Shown: piece after piece, positions 1 through 4,564 of the stretch
Layout: every line of letters starts with the position of its first letter
Position numbering within the stretch: position 1 is the first letter of the stretch
NCBI GenBank assembly: GCA_963588535.1
Contig: CAVAII010000167.1
Coordinates: forward strand, 1-6,647
Reading direction: 5' to 3'
Source: Scybalousia_A sp963588535
Lineage (GTDB): Bacteria > Bacteroidota > Bacteroidia > Bacteroidales > P3
DNA: 6,647 nucleotides
Made by a program: the position numbers and the translations under genes
Notes under the pieces: generated by a model
Told to the model about the DNA's origin: nothing
What the model saw: the letters and a program-made list of their open reading frames with translations, nothing else
Database searches by the model: none

Positions 1-41
1 GTAACACACAAATCCGTAGTTTGAGAGGTGTCTATAAGCAT

Positions 42-647
42 TTATTTTTTGATATATTCTTTCAAAAGTTTCTCAATATATTTGCCAATAACGTCAAACT
101 CTATATTAACAACGCTACCAACCTTAAAACCATGGAAATTAGTATGTTCTTGTGTGTATGGAATGATAGAAACAGAGAAATCATTCTCGTTACTATCCAC
201 AACAGTCAAAGAAACTCCATTAACACATATACTTCCTTTCTCAACAGTAGAATGAATATGTTCTTTGTCGTTATAACTAAAATAATAACGCCAAGAACCT
301 TTCTCATCTATTATTTTTGTGCAAGTAGCCGTGGCGTCAACATGTCCTTGTACGATATGGCCATCAAATCTGCCGTCCTGAGCCATACTTCTCTCCACAT
401 TAACCTCTGTACCTACTCGCCAGTAAGCAAGATTCGTTCTATCCATTGTCTCTTTCATGGCAGTAACAACGTATTGTTTGTTCTGCTTATCAAGTTTTAC
501 AACCGTTAAGCAACAACCGTCATGAGCAAAACTTTGATCTATGTGCAATTCTGGTGCAATCTCGCATTCCAAAGTAAAATGGAAATTAGTATTTTCTTGT
601 TCTATCTTTACAACCTTTGCTGTTGTCTCTACTATTCCTGTAAACAT
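42..647 (-). CDS. ribE: Riboflavin synthase (alpha chain)
   Basis: Catalyses the last step of riboflavin synthesis: two 6,7-dimethyl-8-ribityllumazine molecules dismutate to riboflavin and a pyrimidinedione, in the cytoplasm. The 201-aa length fits the family (about 200-215 aa). The start MFTGIVE is the invariant family N-terminus, which fixes the start codon. Two lumazine-binding barrels are visible: residues 1 to about 97 with the AHDGCCLTV motif (41-49), and about 98-195 with GHIVQGHVDA (97-106) and a second VNGVSLTV (142-149). By alignment from memory with the E. coli enzyme, Ser39 and Cys46 correspond to Ser41 and Cys48, and the Asp of NIEFD (185) to the conserved C-lobe Asp. The C-terminal helix IGKYIEKLLKEYI is the usual trimerisation tail. 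It is a single gene with its own promoter; no other riboflavin gene is present. The symbol ribE is used here; some annotations call it ribC or ribB. Confidence 0.97.
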   Translation of the reverse strand: MFTGIVETTAKVVKIEQENTNFHFTLECEIAPELHIDQSFAHDGCCLTVVKLDKQNKQYVVTAMKETMDRTNLAYWRVGTEVNVERSMAQDGRFDGHIVQGHVDATATCTKIIDEKGSWRYYFSYNDKEHIHSTVEKGSICVNGVSLTVVDSNENDFSVSIIPYTQEHTNFHGFKVGSVVNIEFDVIGKYIEKLLKEYIKK

Positions 648-694
648 CCTATTATATGAATATTAAGTTAGATTATCTTCTTATTTTCGTTTTG

Positions 695-728
695 CAAAGA
701 TAATAATTTTTGTACTAAAATCAGCAAA
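695..728 (-). promoter_or_regulatory. Bacteroidota-type promoter of ribE
   Basis: Reading the minus strand, TATCTTTG (702 down to 695) matches the Bacteroidota -7 consensus TAnnTTTG exactly. A TTTG at 728-725 lies 22 nt upstream as a candidate -33 element, slightly long for this promoter class. The box ends 47 nt before the ribE ATG. It is followed by CAA, as are the other promoters in this window. Confidence 0.7.
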
Positions 729-794
729 AAAATAAAAAGATAGTCAAAACAAAGACAAAATAACAATTATTTCAGTCCTGAGAGACTATCTTTT
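721..794 (-). terminator. Stem-loop with T-run after the anti-sigma-like gene
   Basis: A perfect 11-bp inverted repeat, AAAAGATAGTC (735-745 on the plus strand) and GACTATCTTTT (784-794), begins about 20 nt after the stop of the anti-sigma-like gene. In the minus-strand transcript the second arm runs into TTTTTATTTTTTT, as in an intrinsic terminator. The 38-nt loop is long for a classic terminator. It contains two more perfect short hairpins: a 6-bp arm pair with a 3-nt loop at 758-772 and a 4-bp pair at 772-781. The stem is AT-rich, so its stability is modest. Termination is the simplest reading; a structured 3' end or regulatory element is possible. Confidence 0.55.
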
Positions 795-813
795 CGGGAA
801 GATTACTTAATGG

Positions 814-1758
814 CTATCGATACAAAAGCAACGAACCTTTCTGTTCTCTATATTTGCCATTAATATCTTCGTAACTAATAAAATAAACGTATGTTCCTTG
901 GTCTGCCAAACGTCCCTTTATGGTACCATCCCAACCTAATGTTATATCCTTAGAAGAAAATACCTGCATACCATTACGAGAAAATATCTGTAGATGATAA
1001 TTCCTTACTTCTTTGTAAGCAGGTTTGAAAACTTTTAGTCTATCTTCCGTACTATTAGGTTGAAATGCGTTAGGGACAAATAATTTCTCTTCTTCTTTTG
1101 TAGTCTCTATTTCACTACTTTTTGATGCCTTAGAATTTTCCTCACTCACCCTCTTAATATTATTAGAAGTCGTTGTACTCTTATTTGAGTTTATCAAAAT
1201 ATTATTTGATTTTATTTTACTCTTATCAGTACTTATTATATTGTTTTGAGTACTCGTTATATTATTAGTAGAAGGAGAGGAATTATTATTTGTTGTTTTC
1301 GAATCTTTATCTGTTTCTATATTCGTAATAGTGTTATTTGTCTGAGCAGAAGGTAATAAAGCGTTGTTTTCTTGTGTCTTATTTATATTAGACTGAGTAG
1401 AAGGAAGGGTAGAGGTAGTCTTTGTCTGCTTATCTACATAGTTTGTAGCAGAAGTATTAGATATAGAATTATACGTTTGCGACAATTCTTTCTTGTTTTG
1501 ATTATTAGTGTTTTGAGGAGCAAACCATAGAGCCGCAATCACAGCAACCAAGACGACTATTCCACCTATTACTATCGTTTTGATAGCACTAAATCTCGCC
1601 TTATTAGTATGTTTTTCGATATTTTGCCACAATCTCTCATCGGGTTCTTCTTTGTAATCCTTTAATCTTGCACGCAAACTCTCAAAAACCTTATCTTCCT
1701 CTTTTATATTCTTATTTTCTGCGTTCATATCGTTATATTGTTTTTTATTTCTAAACAT
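814..1758 (-). CDS. Anti-sigma-like membrane protein with C-terminal T9SS/gliding-type domain
   Basis: The 314-aa protein has four visible parts. Residues 1-56 are charged and cytoplasmic, with FESLRARLKDYKEEPDERLWQNIE-type sequence (25-48), resembling the short segment that opens many Bacteroidota proteins encoded directly after an ECF sigma factor. Residues 58-79 form one hydrophobic helix preceded by positive charges, so the N-terminus should be inside. Residues 81-225 are a low-complexity Asn/Ser/Thr/Lys linker with loose LPS(T/A)Q and NNI repeats. Residues 226-314 (FVPNAFQPN, LQIFSRNGMQVF, GWDGTIKG, GTYVYFISY, GSLLLYR) match the gliding motility-associated C-terminal domain (CHU_C, type B T9SS sorting signal). 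The usual NGDG.ND after PN is degraded. There is no cleavable signal peptide. The gene overlaps the sigma gene by 8 nt, implying coupled translation. An alternative start is Met11 (position 1728). Sigma binding is inferred, not shown; the domain order is seen directly. Confidence 0.8.
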   Translation of the reverse strand: MFRNKKQYNDMNAENKNIKEEDKVFESLRARLKDYKEEPDERLWQNIEKHTNKARFSAIKTIVIGGIVVLVAVIAALWFAPQNTNNQNKKELSQTYNSISNTSATNYVDKQTKTTSTLPSTQSNINKTQENNALLPSAQTNNTITNIETDKDSKTTNNNSSPSTNNITSTQNNIISTDKSKIKSNNILINSNKSTTTSNNIKRVSEENSKASKSSEIETTKEEEKLFVPNAFQPNSTEDRLKVFKPAYKEVRNYHLQIFSRNGMQVFSSKDITLGWDGTIKGRLADQGTYVYFISYEDINGKYREQKGSLLLYR

Positions 1759-1773
1759 TTCTAAACATTTCTA
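1747..1773. repeat. 10-bp tandem repeat at the sigma/anti-sigma junction
   Basis: The plus strand carries 2.7 perfect copies of the unit tttctaaaca. On the coding (minus) strand this gives two copies of ATGTTTAGAA. The first encodes the Met-Phe-Arg-Asn near the sigma C-terminus. The second supplies the start codon and MFRN of the anti-sigma-like protein, one base off in frame. The sigma stop codon TAG lies inside the second copy. Confidence 0.95.
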
Positions 1774-2278
1774 TTAATTTCTTTTTTGCACGTGAACACA
1801 TCGACCTTACAGTTGGTATCTCTAACTCTATATTGTTGGATATTTCCTCCCAAGAGAGACCTTCTATTTCGCTCATTACAAATACTATTCTCTCTTTATC
1901 AGGTAAGCGTTCAAGACAATGCAAGAGTTCTTGATTAGTAAAAGTATCCAACGCCGTATTCTCTATTTTTGGAGTCGTATTTTCTTCTATGTCTACTTTG
2001 GAAACTTTGTTTTTTTGACCACGATAATAATTCCAAGCCTCACGCATAAAGAATTTTTTGAGCCAGCCTTCAAAACTTCCAAGAAAAGAATACTTCTCCA
2101 ACGAACGATAAAGTTTTATGAACGCATCTTGAAATATATCTTCTGCGTCTTCCTTACTTTTTGCGTTCTTTCTGCATATACCAAACAGAATATCAGAGTA
2201 TTTCTCATATAGCATACGTTGATATTTCGATTCTTTGCGAATACAACCCTCTATTATCTGTTTGTCGTCCACGTTCAT
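1751..2278 (-). CDS. RNA polymerase ECF-family sigma-70 factor
   Basis: An alternative sigma factor that directs RNA polymerase to a specific promoter set; 175 aa from the chosen ATG, typical for ECF sigmas. Sigma region 2 spans about residues 17-87, with the core-binding AEDIFQDAFIKLYRSL (45-60) and the region 2.4-type FEGWLKKFFMREAWNYYR (69-86). A variable acidic linker follows (about 90-112). Sigma region 4 spans about 115-170, with LERLPDKERIVFVMSEIEGLSWEEI and the helix-turn-helix ending in TVRSMCSRAKKKL (156-168). There is no extra C-terminal domain. A TTG six codons upstream (2296) could extend the frame, but the ATG at 2278 fits family lengths better. The gene overlaps the downstream membrane protein, its probable anti-sigma partner. 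The target regulon cannot be read from the window. Confidence 0.93.
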   Translation of the reverse strand: MNVDDKQIIEGCIRKESKYQRMLYEKYSDILFGICRKNAKSKEDAEDIFQDAFIKLYRSLEKYSFLGSFEGWLKKFFMREAWNYYRGQKNKVSKVDIEENTTPKIENTALDTFTNQELLHCLERLPDKERIVFVMSEIEGLSWEEISNNIELEIPTVRSMCSRAKKKLIEMFRNV

Positions 2279-2313
2279 TACAGCAAAAAGAGACAAATAC
2301 TATATATTTTTTG

Positions 2314-2349
2314 CAAAAATCTTATAGAAAAGTCAAAATAACTAACAAA
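2314..2349 (-). promoter_or_regulatory. Weak candidate promoter of the sigma/anti-sigma pair
   Basis: On the minus strand GATTTTTG (2321-2314) differs from TAnnTTTG at one fixed base. It is followed by CAA, like the three exact boxes in this window. A TTTG at 2349-2346 lies 24 nt upstream, longer than usual. The box ends 35 nt before the sigma ATG. The mismatch and spacing make it a weak call. An ECF-type autoregulated promoter or read-through from coaD are alternatives. Confidence 0.3.
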
Positions 2350-2384
2350 ACACCACTTGTTTCTAAGAAGAAAAACGTGTTTGA

Positions 2385-2861
2385 TTAGAATAAAAATTCC
2401 TTCTTTGGTATTATGATATTTTCGGGAATAAATCTTTTGACGTCCTTACCAAACAATATCATCTCTCTAACAAATGACGAAGAAATACTCGATTCTTGTT
2501 TGTCGGCAAGCAAGAACACCGTCTCAATACTATCATCTAACAGGGTATTAATATCAGATATATTTTTTTCGTATTGAAAATCTGTTGTATCTCTTAATCC
2601 TCTTAGGATAAACTTCGCATTTTTTTTCTTACAATAATCTGTTGTCAGGCAATTATAAGAATCGACCTCCACTTTATCGCAATCCCTAAAAGTTTCTTCT
2701 AACCATTTGATGCGTTGTTCAATAGAGAACATATTCTTTTTAGAAGTATTCTCACCTACGGCAACTATTATCTTGTCAAACATAGGTAATGCTTTTTTTA
2801 CTATTGATTCGTGTCCTCTGGTTACAGGATCAAAAGAACCAGGAAATACTGCTATTGACAT
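2385..2861 (-). CDS. coaD: Phosphopantetheine adenylyltransferase
   Basis: Transfers AMP from ATP to 4'-phosphopantetheine, giving dephospho-CoA in the penultimate step of coenzyme A synthesis, in the cytoplasm. The 158-aa length is typical. Family motifs are complete: GSFDPVTRGH (8-17) with the nucleotidyltransferase TxGH-type motif, the substrate/ATP-binding RGLRDTTDFQYE (88-99), and ISSSFVRE (126-133). The start is the ATG at 2861, because MSIAVFPGSFDP is the normal N-terminus. An in-frame ATG at 2924 would add 21 unrelated residues that overlap the upstream gene. The ATG lies one base after the barrel gene's stop (TAATATG), with a clear GGAG ribosome-binding site inside the end of that gene, so the two are co-transcribed and probably translationally coupled. 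Confidence 0.97.
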   Translation of the reverse strand: MSIAVFPGSFDPVTRGHESIVKKALPMFDKIIVAVGENTSKKNMFSIEQRIKWLEETFRDCDKVEVDSYNCLTTDYCKKKNAKFILRGLRDTTDFQYEKNISDINTLLDDSIETVFLLADKQESSISSSFVREMILFGKDVKRFIPENIIIPKKEFLF

Positions 2862-2862
2862 A

Positions 2863-3597
2863 TTAGAACGCTCCTCTTCTTTTTGTTTTTGGTTTGTACT
2901 TATCATAATCCTCATTGAAGACATAGATTACTTTGAAGGAAATATAATGTGCCTTATAATCTCTTTTCCATGTGCGATAGAGGTCATCTCCTTCGTAATA
3001 AGAATTAAAGAACTCCACATCCTCCTTAATAGGTAACAAAGAATATTGCCATCTTACGTCTATTTTGAAATTTCTCCAAACATTAAACCTAAAATCTGCA
3101 ACAAAACTCAAATCATTTCTATTAAAATTGTGATTTGTTATATCCACAGGACGATCCATTCCGTTAATCATAGTATCATATAAGGTCCATTTTTCCTTAG
3201 TTGAGATTAACCTTCCGTATTGTAAGCCCACACCAAACATAGCACCTGCTTTCTTGTCGGCATAATGTATCATAACGGGGATATCTATATAAGCTAGGTT
3301 ACAATTATATTTGAATGGGTCCATAAGATACGAGTTCTTAGCACCTCTTTGGGTTAGTAATATCTCTGTTGATAGTTGAAATCCTTCGTCTGTCTTACCT
3401 GATACCAATGGCATCATTACTCCTGCTCCCAAAGTTACACCTACTTGCTTAAAACCATAGAGTTCGTCTCCGTCTATTTGAGAAATAGTAAAACCAGCAC
3501 TTACATTAGCCTTAAACAGTTGTGCTTTAAGTGTATTAGGAATAATAAACACTATTACCAAACTAATAAATATGATTTGTTTTCTTAATTTTGACAT
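2863..3597 (-). CDS. Outer-membrane beta-barrel protein (PorT-like family)
   Basis: A 244-aa protein with a signal peptide (residues 1 to about 25: basic MSKLRKQ, a hydrophobic stretch, then NTLKA before Q). Alternating amphipathic strands follow, as in the outer-membrane beta-barrel domain PF13568. Recognisable family features are the first strand with VSAGFTISQIDGDELYGFKQVGVTLGAGV (32-60), FQLSTEILLTQRGAK (73-87), AYIDIPVMIHY (102-112) and GAMFGVGLQYGRLIS (118-132). The last strand HYISFKVIYVF (218-228) is followed by a basic tail (KYKPKTKRRGAF) that should face the periplasm. A TTG start at 3630 would add 11 residues before the signal peptide, so the ATG at 3597 is preferred. It lies between trmH (45-nt gap) and coaD (1-nt gap). 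The function is unknown; it is not claimed to be PorT itself, because many unrelated small barrels share this domain. Confidence 0.85.
   Translation of the reverse strand: MSKLRKQIIFISLVIVFIIPNTLKAQLFKANVSAGFTISQIDGDELYGFKQVGVTLGAGVMMPLVSGKTDEGFQLSTEILLTQRGAKNSYLMDPFKYNCNLAYIDIPVMIHYADKKAGAMFGVGLQYGRLISTKEKWTLYDTMINGMDRPVDITNHNFNRNDLSFVADFRFNVWRNFKIDVRWQYSLLPIKEDVEFFNSYYEGDDLYRTWKRDYKAHYISFKVIYVFNEDYDKYKPKTKRRGAF
2872..2878 (-). promoter_or_regulatory. Shine-Dalgarno site of coaD inside the upstream gene
   Basis: The minus strand reads AGAGGAG followed by CGTTCTAAT and then ATG. The purine-rich site encodes part of the upstream protein's last residues (KRRGAF). It is stronger than the sites before other genes in the window, which are mostly A-rich as is common in Bacteroidota. 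It supports the start at 2861 over the one at 2924. Confidence 0.75.
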
Positions 3598-3642
3598 ACT
3601 GAAAAATACTTTTTTTGTGATAAAACGCAATCTTAGTAGATT

Positions 3643-4347
3643 TTATTTCATTTCTCTTACCCTCGATAATAATTCTTTTGCAATTTTATCCTTACTTGTT
3701 ATACTCTGTAACGCCCAACCGATAAGGGTATCTAATTTTTCTTCCTCATTTAGTTGCCATGCAATATTAGAGTGTCTTAATTTGTCGGTTAGGTAATGAA
3801 AGACTATCGCAACAGATACAGAAATATTAAAACTTTCAGTAAATCCGTACATAGGTATTTTCATAAAACAATCAGCATTATCAATTGCACTCTTAGACAC
3901 GCCATCTACTTCGCTACCAAATACTATTGCTGTCTTTTGATTAATATCTACCTCTTGCAGATTAATATCCCTATCGTGCGGCATAGTAACTACTACCTTA
4001 TAACCTTCTTTCCTTAGATCCTCAAAACATTGTTTGGTATTATCTTCAAAAGAATTGTACTTATGAATATTCAACCATTTGTTAGCACCTAAAGAAATAT
4101 CATCAGTTACAGAAAATTTGTTAGAATTCTCTACTATCCTTACATCTTGTACACCTAAGCAATCACAAGTACGAAGCACTGCCGAAGCATTTTGTGCTTT
4201 GTGAATATTCTCTATTACTGGTACAAAATACTTTGTTCTTTTCTCTACAATATTCTCTAACATCAATCTACGATTGTCTGTTATTATATCACAAAGAAGT
4301 GAATAATACTTCTTCTTGTTATCTAAATCCAAATCCTTATAAGTCAT
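3643..4347 (-). CDS. trmH: SpoU/TrmH-family tRNA or rRNA 2'-O-ribose methyltransferase
   Basis: Uses S-adenosylmethionine to methylate a ribose 2'-OH, most likely Gm18 in the D-loop of tRNA. The 234-aa protein has the three SPOUT/SpoU motifs. Motif 1 is IENIHKAQNASAVLRTCDCLGV (45-66), with catalytic-type Asn53 and Arg59. Motif 2 is TAIVFGSEVDGVS (139-151), with Glu146. Motif 3 is IPMYGFTESFNISVSVA (164-180), which forms the trefoil-knot cofactor site. GANKWLNIHKY (87-97) and N- and C-terminal helical extensions resemble TrmH rather than the larger RlmB type, which has an extra N-terminal RNA-binding domain. The substrate is inferred from this architecture. It is the first gene of a minus-strand run with the barrel protein and coaD. 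Confidence 0.9.
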   Translation of the reverse strand: MTYKDLDLDNKKKYYSLLCDIITDNRRLMLENIVEKRTKYFVPVIENIHKAQNASAVLRTCDCLGVQDVRIVENSNKFSVTDDISLGANKWLNIHKYNSFEDNTKQCFEDLRKEGYKVVVTMPHDRDINLQEVDINQKTAIVFGSEVDGVSKSAIDNADCFMKIPMYGFTESFNISVSVAIVFHYLTDKLRHSNIAWQLNEEEKLDTLIGWALQSITSKDKIAKELLSRVREMK

Positions 4348-4367
4348 CTTAACTATTTATTAAGTTG

Positions 4368-4401
4368 CAAAATTACGAATATTTTTAGATTTCATAACAA
4401 T
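4368..4401 (-). promoter_or_regulatory. Bacteroidota-type promoter of the trmH-barrel-coaD run
   Basis: The minus strand has TAATTTTG (4375 down to 4368), an exact TAnnTTTG -7 box followed by CAA. ATTG at 4401-4398 lies 22 nt upstream as a possible -33 element. The box ends only 20 nt before the trmH ATG, so the leader would be very short. Confidence 0.6.
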
Positions 4402-4505
4402 GATTCTTATTTACTTTCTCCAAATACACCTTATTTTCTTCTTATCTGCAAAAAAGTAAGCAACATAAACAAAGGGCAAAATATACCCAAGTTTGATTAT
4501 TTTCT

Positions 4506-4536
4506 ATTGTCAGTTAATATTTTTTTTGTACCTTTG
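4506..4536 (+). promoter_or_regulatory. Bacteroidota-type promoter of the S9 peptidase
   Basis: TACCTTTG (4529-4536) is an exact TAnnTTTG box. ATTG (4506-4509) lies 19 nt upstream at the -33 position, the expected spacing, with a T-run between them. The box ends 28 nt before the ATG at 4565. It is divergent from the trmH promoter, with about 130 nt of AT-rich sequence between the -7 and -33 outer limits. No clear operator was seen there. Confidence 0.8.
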
Positions 4537-4564
4537 CAAAATAATAATACACAAAGTAATTGAG

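Noticed and set aside
21..509. Plus-strand open frame of 162 codons opposite ribE
   Set aside because: It lies entirely antisense to a clear riboflavin synthase gene, has no recognisable domain and looks like a reading-frame shadow.
648..694. Possible FMN riboswitch in the ribE leader
   Set aside because: The leader is only about 47 nt after the promoter box, is AT-rich and lacks the conserved RFN-element sequences, so there is no room for the aptamer.
2348..2382. Inverted repeat AAACAC/GTGTTT in the coaD-sigma gap as a coaD terminator
   Set aside because: It has only 6 AT-rich base pairs with a 23-nt loop and no proper T-run after it, so it could be chance in such sequence.
2385..2924. Longer CoaD starting at the ATG at 2924
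   Set aside because: The extra 21 residues are low-complexity and overlap the barrel gene, while the family N-terminus and a good ribosome-binding site both point to 2861.
2863..3597. Calling the barrel protein PorT, a T9SS component
   Set aside because: Only the general PF13568-type barrel pattern is visible. PorT-specific sequence could not be recognised, and the position near a T9SS-like domain gene is not sufficient evidence.
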